Below are positions 7,293-14,825 of a stretch of 17,616 nucleotides of DNA, piece after piece. A program made the position numbers and the translations under genes. Under the pieces are notes generated by a model. The model was not told the origin of the DNA. It saw only the letters and a program-made list of their open reading frames with translations, and did not search any database. The DNA lies in assembly GCA_007136375.1 (NCBI GenBank), contig SLHB01000432.1, positions 1 through 17,616 of the forward strand. Reading direction: 5' to 3'. This DNA comes from Candidatus Hydrogenedentota bacterium. Lineage in GTDB: Bacteria > Hydrogenedentota > Hydrogenedentia > Hydrogenedentales > SLHB01. Numbering within the stretch: position 1 is the stretch's first letter; every line of letters begins with the position of its first letter.

Positions 7293-7342
7293 GACCACAA
7301 CAACAAGACTTGACACGCGAAATCATACAGTATATTGTGGTC
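7293..7342 (+). promoter_or_regulatory. sigma70-type promoter of the hybrid kinase, framed by an inverted repeat
   Basis: A perfect -35 TTGACA (7310-7315) is followed by TATATT (7331-7336, 15-base spacer) or TATTGT (7333-7338, 17-base spacer). GACCACAA (7293-7300) and TTGTGGTC (7335-7342) form a perfect 8-bp inverted repeat, one arm just upstream of -35 and the other over the -10/start region. That placement suits a repressor or autoregulator operator, though a chance dyad is possible. This is the only strong promoter seen on the plus strand, so the kinase is probably transcribed separately from rnhA. Confidence 0.65.
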
Positions 7343-7447
7343 AAGTAAGCGCCGCCGGGTTCCCGTAGCCGGGCGCTCCCTGGGCGAAATCGCGGGCTGT
7401 AAGCCGCCTTCGCGGGGGACGTTCCGTAACCGCCGCGAGCGATCTGG
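7343..7447 (+). other. structured 5' leader of the hybrid kinase mRNA
   Basis: About 105 bases between the predicted transcription start and the ATG can form three successive stem-loops: AGCGCC (7348-7353) with GGCGCT (7372-7377); GGC-TGTAA-GCC inside GC...GC (7392-7407); and CGCGG (7411-7415) with CCGCG (7433-7437). A similar GTA(A)(G)CCG string occurs on the 3' side of each (7365, 7399, 7426). The last stem sits immediately before the start codon and would affect ribosome access. I do not recognise a known riboswitch. Confidence 0.35.
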
Positions 7448-10213
7448 ATGCCGTCTTCACGCATGCGAAAATCCTTGCCTCTCTATCTGATTCCCATTGT
7501 CGTGGGAGTTGGGGGCATCGTGTTTTCGCAGCAACTGGAGCCTCCGTGGCTGCGCGCCATCGTGGTGCTGCTGTCCGTGGCGGCGCCGTTGTTCGCGGGC
7601 GGCAACATCCTGGCCAGGCTCCAAATTCGCGGTCCGGAGCGCGCGGTGCTCATTGGCGGGTTGATCCTCTTGGTGGTGGGCGCTTCCGTACCCCTTTCCG
7701 GCTTTTCCCAAAGCCTCATCGAAGCGCACGATGTGCCCCCCGCCGCGGGCGAGGCGGCCCGGTGGATTGGGTTGGGCAGCCTCTTGTTGGGCGTATTCGC
7801 CATCGTGTTCATCGCCGTGCGCGCCGACGAGGCCATCGACCACCTTGCGGGCCGCTTCCGGCAACTCGCCAGCCATATGAGCGAGGGCTTCGTGCTTACG
7901 GATTACGACGGCGCTATCGCCATGGTGAATCAGCGATTCCTAGAGATGGCAGGGCTGCCCGAGCGTGAGGTGATGGGCCAAGACATCGCAGCCGTATCCA
8001 AGCGCCTGGGCGTGGATCCAGTGCTCCCCAGTGTCCGTAGCCTCGGAACGAAGTCCAGGGAGTACCGCGTGTCATGGTTTACGGGCGGGGAGGAACGGCA
8101 ATGCTGGGTGAGCGGCGCGCCGGTCTACTCGCCGCGCGGCAGGCTGACGGGCATGCTGCTGACCCTCCGCGACATCACCGAGGAGGCCCGGCTTTCCGAC
8201 GACCTTGAGAAGTACAGTAAGGATCTGCAACGGGTCGTGAACGAGCGGACCCGCCAATTGCGCCAGTCCGAGGAGCAGTTGCGGGACCTGCTGATGCACA
8301 TGAACGAGGGCTTCGTGACCCTGGACAGCCGATTCCACGTTCATTTCGCGAACGATCGCATCGCCGAAATGCTGGACACGCCCCCGGCCGAGATTTTGGG
8401 ACGCGATCTCTTCGATTTCGTCGACACGGCGAGCCAAGCCAAGCTCCTGGATCTCTTTCCCGTGGCGGACGCCGGGGAAGTAAGCCGCGTCAACCAGGAG
8501 CTGAACTTTATCGCGAGAGGCCGGGTCCTCTTGCCTGTGATGGTTGGCGTCGCGCCCATCCGCGACCAAGGCGCGCCAGACCTTCGCTATTCCCTCGTGG
8601 TCACGGACATCAGTGAGCTCAAGCAGATGCAACGCGAGTTGGAGGAGCGCGCGGCCCAATTGGAGTCCGCCAACCAGGAGCTCCGAATGTTGGACCGCGC
8701 CAAGGACGCGTTTCTCTCAAACGTAACCCACGAGCTTCGCACGCCGCTGACGTCCATCCGGGGGTACATTGACAGCTTGGCGGCTGGCGGCGGAGATGAA
8801 TCACCGGAAGAGCGGCGGAAAGCCGTCGAGGTCATGGACCGAAACGCGCAACGCCTGAACGCGCTTATCGACGAAATGATCGAGTTCAGCCGCATGCAAG
8901 TCCGGGGCGTTCAGTTGACCTTGAGCCTCCTCGATCCGGGCCGAACCGCGGATGAGTGTGTCCGATCGGCCTTGCCTCAAGCCCGGGACAAAGGGGTGGC
9001 GCTAGAGACGGACTGGCCCGCGCGGCTTCCGCTGATCTGGGGAGACCAGGGAAAGCTGGGCCAAGTCTTGACCATTCTCCTGAATAACGCCATCAAATTC
9101 ACTGGGGAAAGTGGCCGAATCAAGGTGAGCCTGCGGGAAACGGGCAACAATGGCTTCGAAATCGCCGTGAGCGACACGGGCATTGGCATTGACCGGGCGA
9201 ACCACGAAAAGATCTTCGACAAGTTTTTCCAGGTCGACAGCAACCTCAACCGGCGTTATGAGGGGGCGGGCATCGGCCTGAGCATCGCGAAGAGCATCAT
9301 TCAGGCCCACGGCGGAGACATCTTTGTAGACAGCGAACCTGGAGAGGGGAGCACGTTCACCTGTGTGCTCCCGAAGGCGGTGTTCGGGGAAGAATGGGGC
9401 GGGCCGGAAGCGCAAGCGCCGTCCGGCGCCGTCGTGGTTTTCATCGCTGCGGACCCCCTGTTTCGCTCCTCCGCCGGGCGCATTCTGGAGCAGGCGGGTT
9501 GGGAAGTCTACGGCGTCTCCAACGTGTTTGAGGGCGTCCGGACCGCCCGGGACGTGATGCCCGACGTTATCTGCGTGGACCGCGAATCGGCCGTGGCCGG
9601 TGGAGGGGACAGCGTGGAGAAGATCCGTGAAGAGCCAGACCTCAATGACACGCCCCTTCTGGCGGTTTACGCGCCCGCCAAGGAGATCGAAGTCGCGGCA
9701 GGGCCGGAGACGGCCGGGGGGGCGCCCGTGACGCATTGGCTGGCGAAACCGTTCAGCGCCAACGCTTTCACACGCGCCCTCGAGGACGTGTACGCCGGCG
9801 AAAGCCCTGGCGAGCGGGACAAACCAGCGGAAGAAACGTACGCGGGACGGCGCAAGCCGCGCGTGCTCGTGGTGGATTCCGATCCCGATTTCCTGGAATG
9901 GGTGGAGACGGTGCTGCGGCGCCGGGGCATTCATTTCCGGGGCGCGACGAACTTGGAATGGGCGTTGACGTACGCGCGGGAGTTTCACCCCGACGTCATC
10001 GTGGCCGAGGCCGATTCGGAGGAAGCCATGAACGACGGGTTGCTTCAAGAATTGCTCACAGCCGAGGAGACACGGGCGACGCCCGTGTTCGCCATGAGCT
10101 GCGTGCACCGGGGCCCCGAGGAACTTGGGCCCGTGGCGGGGGTTCTACGGAAGCCCTTTACCCACAGCGAGTTGGCCGAGCGTATTGCCGCGTCCCGGGA
10201 GGAAGAGGGATGA
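7448..10213 (+). CDS. membrane hybrid sensor histidine kinase with two PAS and two degenerate receiver domains
   Basis: 921-residue inner-membrane signalling kinase. Order: four hydrophobic helices (about 10-28, 36-52, 66-84, 106-125); PAS 1 (about 138-245, SHMSEGFVLTDYDG); coiled coil (245-280); PAS 2 (about 280-390, HMNEGFVTLDS); coiled coil (390-420); HisKA with H428 in NVTHELRTPL; HATPase with N box NNAIKF (546-551), G1 DTGIG (576-580), F box FDKFFQ (590-595) and G2 GAGIGLSIA (606-614). The catalytic core looks intact. Receiver 1 (about 661-783) keeps D711 and K767 but has AA (667-668) for the acidic metal-binding pair. Receiver 2 (about 804-915) has D810-S811 and E854 at the phospho-acceptor position, with K902 kept. 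Start: ATG 7448 with only a weak ribosome site; ATG 7463 is possible. The stimulus is unknown and no separate response regulator is adjacent. Confidence 0.93.
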   Translation: MPSSRMRKSLPLYLIPIVVGVGGIVFSQQLEPPWLRAIVVLLSVAAPLFAGGNILARLQIRGPERAVLIGGLILLVVGASVPLSGFSQSLIEAHDVPPAAGEAARWIGLGSLLLGVFAIVFIAVRADEAIDHLAGRFRQLASHMSEGFVLTDYDGAIAMVNQRFLEMAGLPEREVMGQDIAAVSKRLGVDPVLPSVRSLGTKSREYRVSWFTGGEERQCWVSGAPVYSPRGRLTGMLLTLRDITEEARLSDDLEKYSKDLQRVVNERTRQLRQSEEQLRDLLMHMNEGFVTLDSRFHVHFANDRIAEMLDTPPAEILGRDLFDFVDTASQAKLLDLFPVADAGEVSRVNQELNFIARGRVLLPVMVGVAPIRDQGAPDLRYSLVVTDISELKQMQRELEERAAQLESANQELRMLDRAKDAFLSNVTHELRTPLTSIRGYIDSLAAGGGDESPEERRKAVEVMDRNAQRLNALIDEMIEFSRMQVRGVQLTLSLLDPGRTADECVRSALPQARDKGVALETDWPARLPLIWGDQGKLGQVLTILLNNAIKFTGESGRIKVSLRETGNNGFEIAVSDTGIGIDRANHEKIFDKFFQVDSNLNRRYEGAGIGLSIAKSIIQAHGGDIFVDSEPGEGSTFTCVLPKAVFGEEWGGPEAQAPSGAVVVFIAADPLFRSSAGRILEQAGWEVYGVSNVFEGVRTARDVMPDVICVDRESAVAGGGDSVEKIREEPDLNDTPLLAVYAPAKEIEVAAGPETAGGAPVTHWLAKPFSANAFTRALEDVYAGESPGERDKPAEETYAGRRKPRVLVVDSDPDFLEWVETVLRRRGIHFRGATNLEWALTYAREFHPDVIVAEADSEEAMNDGLLQELLTAEETRATPVFAMSCVHRGPEELGPVAGVLRKPFTHSELAERIAASREEEG

Positions 10214-10277
10214 ACGGCGTCAGAGGGGTTGGCGCTAGCTGAAGTTATCGGGAGACACGCCGGCGAATAAGGGGACG

Positions 10278-10317
10278 AGAGGGCCGTGGCCCAGCCTCTG
10301 AAAGCCCCGCGCCGGGG
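10278..10317 (+). other. paired hairpins between the kinase and carboxypeptidase genes
   Basis: GGGCC-GT-GGCCC (10281-10292) nested within AGAGG...CCTCT (10278-10282, 10295-10299), followed by CCCCG-CGC-CGGGG (10305-10317). There is no T tract. They fall 65-105 bases after the kinase stop and could slow or end its transcription, or shape the leader of the next message. Confidence 0.35.
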
Positions 10318-10351
10318 ACATTGTGTGCAACAGGTGGAACGGAGAGACGCC

Positions 10352-11557
10352 ATGAGGGAGAACGCTGTATTCTGTCGGGGACTGGGGTTGGCCGTTGCGG
10401 CCTTGCTGTGCGCGCTGGGCAGTCATGCACAAACCGTGGCCCAATACACGGCGGGCGAGAATAACCTCAGTTATCTCGTTATCGAGGCGGAGACGGGGTT
10501 TGTGCTGGCGGAGCACAACGCCGACGAGGTCCGGCCTCCCGCCAGCATGTTGAAGATGATGATGATGCTTCTTGTCGCCGAAGGGATTGAAGACGGGTCG
10601 TGGAGTCTGAACGACGAGATCGTCACGTCCCGCAAGGCGGCCGAAATGTGGGGCAGCCAGGTCTATCTTCGGGAAGGGGAGGTGTGGACGCTGGGCGACC
10701 TCATGGTCGCCGTGTCCGTGCGGTCCGCCAACGACGGGGCCATGGCCGTCGCCGAAGGGCTCTGGGGCAGCGAAGAGGCGTATCTGGAGCGCATGAACGA
10801 GCGGGCCCTAGAGCTTGGCATGGTGGACACAAAATTTCACAGCGTCAATGGGTTGCCGCCCAGCGACAACAACACGCCTTTCGACCAGACGACCGCCCGG
10901 GACATGGCCATTCTGGCGCAGTGGTGCGTGACGCACCCGCAGATCATGGAATGGGTAGGGATGCGCCAGATGAACGTGGCGCCGCGCAGTCAAGACCGCA
11001 GGAACAACACCAACCGGCTTCTGACCCAAATGCCAGACGCCGACGGACTCAAGACGGGCTACATCCGGGCGGCCGGATACTGTGTTACCGCCACGGCCGA
11101 GCGTAACGGCGTCCGCCTCATCGCCGTGGTGATGGGGTTCCAGAACTCCAACAACCGTTTCCATCTCGCCGAGCATCTGCTTACCGAAGGCTTCGATAGC
11201 ATGCGGCGTGTCCTGCTCTTCGCCCAGGGCGAGCCGATGGAGGACAGCATCGAGGTGCGGAATTCCGAGGCGCAACGGGTCCATCTTCAACCCTTGGATG
11301 ACGTGTGGGTGTCGGTTCACGTGGATAGCGTCTACGATTTGGAGGTCATTACGACCTCGCCGGCGCACCTGCGGGCGCCCTTGGGCGCGGGCGCGGAAGT
11401 GGGGCGCGTGCGGGTGCAAATGAACGGCTCGGTCCTCGCCGAGACTCCCCTGATCGTGGCGGAGGCCGTGGAAGAGGCGGGCTGGCGCTGGAAGCTTAAG
11501 CACAGTCTGCTGCGCAACCTTCAAACTCAGCCCGCGACAACGACGGCCCAGCGGTAG
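10352..11557 (+). CDS. D-alanyl-D-alanine carboxypeptidase (PBP5/DacA family, peptidase S11)
   Basis: Low-molecular-weight penicillin-binding protein that trims the terminal D-Ala from peptidoglycan pentapeptides in the periplasm. Signal peptide 1-26 with cleavage at SHA-QTV. All three active-site motifs are present: SMLK (S65, K68), SAN (125-127) and KTG (234-236). A C-terminal PBP5_C-like beta domain spans about 285-370, and the end (GWRWKLKHSLLRNLQ) looks amphipathic, as in PBP5 membrane anchors. Start: ATG 10352 with GGAG 7 bases upstream; a GTG at 10286 would put 22 residues in front of the signal peptide. Length 401 matches DacA. It lies 138 bp after the kinase and converges on rpe, with a shared hairpin between them. 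Confidence 0.95.
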   Translation: MRENAVFCRGLGLAVAALLCALGSHAQTVAQYTAGENNLSYLVIEAETGFVLAEHNADEVRPPASMLKMMMMLLVAEGIEDGSWSLNDEIVTSRKAAEMWGSQVYLREGEVWTLGDLMVAVSVRSANDGAMAVAEGLWGSEEAYLERMNERALELGMVDTKFHSVNGLPPSDNNTPFDQTTARDMAILAQWCVTHPQIMEWVGMRQMNVAPRSQDRRNNTNRLLTQMPDADGLKTGYIRAAGYCVTATAERNGVRLIAVVMGFQNSNNRFHLAEHLLTEGFDSMRRVLLFAQGEPMEDSIEVRNSEAQRVHLQPLDDVWVSVHVDSVYDLEVITTSPAHLRAPLGAGAEVGRVRVQMNGSVLAETPLIVAEAVEEAGWRWKLKHSLLRNLQTQPATTTAQR

Positions 11558-11582
11558 GTAGGCAACGCATTTCTCGCTCGGC

Positions 11583-11617
11583 CCCTTGGCGCGATGTCTC
11601 TCGCCCGGCGCCAAGGG
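11583..11617. terminator. hairpin between convergent carboxypeptidase and rpe genes
   Basis: CCCTTGGCGC (11583-11592) pairs perfectly with GCGCCAAGGG (11608-11617) across a 15-base loop. It sits between the stop of the plus-strand gene (11557) and that of rpe (11628), so it can serve both directions. Neither side has a run of T, so termination may need Rho or other help. Confidence 0.6.
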
Positions 11618-11627
11618 ACTGAACGCA

Positions 11628-12281
11628 TCAAACGGCGGGACTAAAGGACTTTAGCGTCTCGATGGCCTCAAGATAGGAGGGGCTGTTGTAGATGTATGAG
11701 CCGGCGACCAGCACGTTCGCGCCCGCCTCGATGACGCTGGCCGCGGCGCCTGCGTCAATGCCCCCATCCACTTCCAGGTGACGGTCCCCCAACATGGCGC
11801 GGATGAGCTTGATCTTGCGGAGCATGTCCGGGATGAACTCTTGCCCGCCGAAGCCCGGGTTCACGGTCATCACAAGGACCATGTCCACGCTTTCCGTTAG
11901 ATATTCGATATCCTCCTGGGGGGTGCCCGGGTTGAGCACGATGCCCGCCTTGCAGCCCAGCTCCTTGATGCGCGCGATGAGCCGATGGGGATGCCGCGAC
12001 GCCTCCACGTGGAAGGAGATAATGTCCGCCCCGGCGTGAGCGAAGGACTCCACGTAGGACTCGGGATCGCTGATCATGAGGTGCACGTCCATGGGGACTT
12101 CGCAATGTTGCCGTAGCGCGGCGACCACCGGGGGGCCGATGGTGATGTTCGGGGCGAAGTGGCCGTCCATAACGTCCACGTGAATCCAATCGGCTCCCGC
12201 GTCCACCACGGCGCGGACCTCCTCGCCGAGCCGGCTGAAGTCGGAAGCGAGTATCGATGGGGCGACGAGCAGTTCCGGCAC
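11628..12281 (-). CDS. rpe: ribulose-phosphate 3-epimerase
   Basis: Interconverts D-ribulose 5-phosphate and D-xylulose 5-phosphate in the pentose-phosphate pathway. TIM-barrel enzyme of 217 residues with full signature: APSILASDFSRLG (7-19), HVDVMDGHFAPNITIGP (H34, D36), MDVHLMI (H67), MTVNPGFGGQ (138-147), VDGGI (D172) and the phosphate site VAGSYIY (192-198). H34, D36, H67 and D172 are the metal ligands, and D36 and D172 act as acid/base. Start: GTG 12281 with AAGGAA 7 bases upstream. It is the last gene of the ybaB-fmt-rsmB-PASTA-rpe series, 67 bp after the PASTA gene, and ends at the hairpin at 11583-11617. Confidence 0.97.
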   Translation of the reverse strand: MPELLVAPSILASDFSRLGEEVRAVVDAGADWIHVDVMDGHFAPNITIGPPVVAALRQHCEVPMDVHLMISDPESYVESFAHAGADIISFHVEASRHPHRLIARIKELGCKAGIVLNPGTPQEDIEYLTESVDMVLVMTVNPGFGGQEFIPDMLRKIKLIRAMLGDRHLEVDGGIDAGAAASVIEAGANVLVAGSYIYNSPSYLEAIETLKSFSPAV

Positions 12282-12348
12282 GTTCGTATTCCTTGCGCCG
12301 CCGGGGCGGCTGGGCTGTGTGTCCTTCGTTACGGCGATGAAAGGGCTG

Positions 12349-13482
12349 CTAGAAGTCGGTTACGACGGCGTCCGCATTGCCCTCGTAGTAGTACGATCGG
12401 ACCCGTTCGCCGTTCAGATAGACCTCCACCGTGACCTCGTCGTAGAAGGCCACGGGGAGCGTAATGGTTGTTCCGGCTTCGAAGCGCGGCGGCGCGCCGT
12501 CCACGTAGTGGCTTTGCCGCGGGAAGGCCGTCCGCCGGGCGCCCGTCCTTCCGATCACGTCCATGCGGACCTCCACCGGAGCCGAGACGTTGGGCACGGT
12601 GTAGCCCACTTCCACCCGCCGCCGGGGCGTCGGCATCTCCACTTGACCCGAGGGGCGCACGTCGTACTGGACTACGTCGCCCTCCCGCAACACCGTGCCA
12701 GGCGGGGGATAGTGGTCGAGCACCACGTCGTAGTCCCCGTCCGTGGTCTCGACTTCGTGAGCCTGGGCGTTGACGCCGAGGGAGGACAGGGTGTTGAGCG
12801 CCTCCTCCACGGGGGTTCCGATGAGGTCGGGCATGAGGAAGGTTTCGCCTTCGGTTCCCGCGCTCAAGAGCAGATTGATTTCGCCCGTCCGGTCCACCCG
12901 GGAATTGGGCGGCGGATCCTGCGCCAGCACCGTGTCCCGGGAAGCCTCATGGGGCATCCGCGCCGTCGCGCCAACCGTGAAGCGATTTTGTTCGATGGTG
13001 GCCTGGGCCTCGGAAAGCGTTCTGCCGACGACCTCGGGCACGCTTGCGTGCTCCCGCCCGCTCACCGTCGGCGCCACCCGCCGGCCCGTGCGAAGCACGG
13101 CGCCCGCTTCGGGCTGTTGCGCGATCACATGATACAAGGGGACTTCGTCAGTAACGATCTCCCTGGGCGCGCCCAGCTCCAGGCCCGCCTCGGCGAGCAC
13201 TCGGGAGGCTTCGGTGATGGGCAGGCCCTGAATGTCCGGCACTTGCACGAACTCGCCTCCGGCCATGACGTGATCGAGCACGTACAAGGCGGAAACGGCC
13301 ATGACGCCGAGCAGAAAAACCGTCGCCAAGGTCCACCGGGCGCCCCACCACGCGAAGCGGAAGAGAAACAGAATGCCGCTTAGGACGCCTTGCGCAATCG
13401 AATCAAGAAAAAACCGTCCAAATGATGGGGATGAGGCAGCGTCTGATACGCGCCGGTTTCTGTTCGCCACCGCCTTAGCCAT
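12349..13482 (-). CDS. membrane-anchored protein with three PASTA domains
   Basis: 377 residues: a cytoplasmic N-terminus of about 30, one or two hydrophobic segments (about 32-45 and 49-70), then three PASTA repeats at about 77-143 (VPDIQGLPITEASRVLAEAGL), 146-213 (VPEVVGRTLSEAQATI) and 217-281 (MPDLIGTPVEEALNTLSSLGV), each with the QxPxxG-like closing turn. A beta-rich C-terminal domain (about 282-377) is not familiar to me. PASTA domains bind peptidoglycan fragments in Ser/Thr kinases and PBPs; here there is no kinase or transpeptidase part, so an extracytoplasmic wall-binding role is inferred. Start: ATG 13482 with GAGGGG five bases upstream, which makes the first 103 bp overlap the end of rsmB in another frame; a TTG at 13329 avoids the overlap but begins inside the membrane region and has a poor ribosome site. 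Confidence 0.85.
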   Translation of the reverse strand: MAKAVANRNRRVSDAASSPSFGRFFLDSIAQGVLSGILFLFRFAWWGARWTLATVFLLGVMAVSALYVLDHVMAGGEFVQVPDIQGLPITEASRVLAEAGLELGAPREIVTDEVPLYHVIAQQPEAGAVLRTGRRVAPTVSGREHASVPEVVGRTLSEAQATIEQNRFTVGATARMPHEASRDTVLAQDPPPNSRVDRTGEINLLLSAGTEGETFLMPDLIGTPVEEALNTLSSLGVNAQAHEVETTDGDYDVVLDHYPPPGTVLREGDVVQYDVRPSGQVEMPTPRRRVEVGYTVPNVSAPVEVRMDVIGRTGARRTAFPRQSHYVDGAPPRFEAGTTITLPVAFYDEVTVEVYLNGERVRSYYYEGNADAVVTDF

Positions 13483-14711
13483 TGAGGCCCCTCTTCAACT
13501 CTGACAACGCCCTCTTCGAGGAGCGAATCCACAACATCTTGCGTTTCCTGAGGTGAAAATGTACATACAGAGTATACAATGACGCCTTCGGACTTGCAAA
13601 GCCGCGCCGCGGAACGCAACAAGTCCCGTTGGAGGCTCCCGAACTCTTTCGGGCTGTCCGGCGTCAAACGGTATTTCAATTCCGGGCGCCGCCTGAAGGT
13701 ACCATACCCGGTGCAAGGCGCATCGAGCAACACGCGGTCGAAGGGGCCCGTAAAGGGCGGCCGCGCGCCGTCGCCGCATACGGCGTGGACGCCTGTGAGG
13801 CCGAGGCGTTCCGCATTGTCCAAGATCATGCCCGTTTTGCGGGCATGGAGGTCCAGCGCCACGGTACTGGCGGCGCAATCGGTGACTTGAGCGATGTGGG
13901 TCGTCTTTCCGCCCGGCGCCGCGCACATATCCAATACGCGATCGCCCGGTTGGGGTTCCAACAAATGAACGGCCAGCATCGCCGCGGGATCTTGCTGGTA
14001 GAAGTCACCGTCGTCAAACTGCTTCGACCGGGAGGGAGGCAATTCGTTTTCAACGGCCACCGCCTCCGGGATCTCCGGAATGGGAAAGGCGCGGCCGCCC
14101 GCCCGGTTGAACCGGTCCACGAGTTCGTCGCGGCTCAGATGGCGCGTGTTCGCGCGAACCGTGACGGCCGCCGGCTTGTTGCAGGCCTCCGCCAAGGCCT
14201 CCGCCTGCTCCGGGCCGAATAGGCGGATCCACTCTTCGGCCAACCATTCTGGCAGTGAGTAGCGGGCGGCGATGTACGCGGCCAGATCTGTCTCCGCGCT
14301 GGGCAGCGCTACCGCCTCCAGGGTTTGCGGCGCCTTTCGCAAAACAGCGTTGGCCAGCCGGCCCATTCCCGCGTGGCCATGGCGCTTCGCCAAGTCCACT
14401 GATGTGTGCACCATGGCGGGAAAGGTAACTTGGTTGCAGAACAAGGCCTGGAAGACGCCCATCCGCAGCACCATGCGGATGGGATCCGGCAGTTCGTCCA
14501 GCGGTTGATTGAGTAGTCTTTGTAGGACATGATCGCAGAGGGTGGCGTGGCGGACCGTTCCGTACACGAGTTGTGTTAGGAAACGGCGGCCCCTGCTGGA
14601 AATGGGCTTGCGCCGCAAGGCCCGGTCCAGCGCCACGTTGATAAAGGCCCCCTTGGTGAAGACCCGCATCAGCACGTTTATCGCAGTGTCCCGCACGGGA
14701 TCGACAGCCAT
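13380..14711 (-). CDS. rsmB: 16S rRNA (cytosine-967-C5)-methyltransferase
   Basis: SAM-dependent enzyme (RsmB/Sun/Fmu) forming m5C967 in 16S rRNA. An N-terminal NusB-like RNA-binding domain (about 1-140, VLMRVFTKGAFINVALDRAL) is followed by the Rossmann methyltransferase domain: SAM motif I DMCAAPGGKTTHIA (261-274), motif IV LLDAPCTGYGTFRRRPE (C333, product release) and motif VI VYSVCTFSPQE (C383, the nucleophile). It ends with HHLDGFFLIRLRKAS, the expected family C-terminus, so the 3' end is real even though the PASTA gene starts inside it. Start: ATG 14711; the nearest purine-rich site (AAGGAAC) is about 13 bases away, so initiation may be weak or coupled. It is 114 bp after fmt. Length 443 fits the family. 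Confidence 0.96.
   Translation of the reverse strand: MAVDPVRDTAINVLMRVFTKGAFINVALDRALRRKPISSRGRRFLTQLVYGTVRHATLCDHVLQRLLNQPLDELPDPIRMVLRMGVFQALFCNQVTFPAMVHTSVDLAKRHGHAGMGRLANAVLRKAPQTLEAVALPSAETDLAAYIAARYSLPEWLAEEWIRLFGPEQAEALAEACNKPAAVTVRANTRHLSRDELVDRFNRAGGRAFPIPEIPEAVAVENELPPSRSKQFDDGDFYQQDPAAMLAVHLLEPQPGDRVLDMCAAPGGKTTHIAQVTDCAASTVALDLHARKTGMILDNAERLGLTGVHAVCGDGARPPFTGPFDRVLLDAPCTGYGTFRRRPELKYRLTPDSPKEFGSLQRDLLRSAARLCKSEGVIVYSVCTFSPQETQDVVDSLLEEGVVRVEEGPQWLRRWRTETGAYQTLPHPHHLDGFFLIRLRKAS
13488..13493 (-). promoter_or_regulatory. ribosome binding site of the PASTA gene, inside rsmB
   Basis: GAGGGG on the minus strand, five bases before ATG 13482, lies within the rsmB coding sequence. It is the main reason for choosing the overlapping start. 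Confidence 0.55.
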
Positions 14712-14825
14712 TTGAGGCGGTTTCGTTCCTTATTCTGTATCGACTTACGGTGAATTCGGAATTGATCGGGCCATTCCCACGGCGGCCGCGCCCGATCCGG
14801 CGCGAGCGGACCCGGTTGGGGGAAT

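Noticed and set aside
7343..7447. Possible tRNA or known riboswitch in the kinase leader
   Set aside because: No cloverleaf, no T-loop motif and no recognisable riboswitch core; only serial hairpins can be drawn.
9002..10108. 368-residue minus-strand open frame opposite the hybrid kinase
   Set aside because: It lies fully inside the kinase ATPase and receiver region, where the plus strand shows conserved motifs; the minus translation shows none.
12319..13383. 354-residue plus-strand open frame opposite the PASTA gene
   Set aside because: His/Arg/Gly-rich shadow. The opposite strand encodes three clear PASTA repeats.
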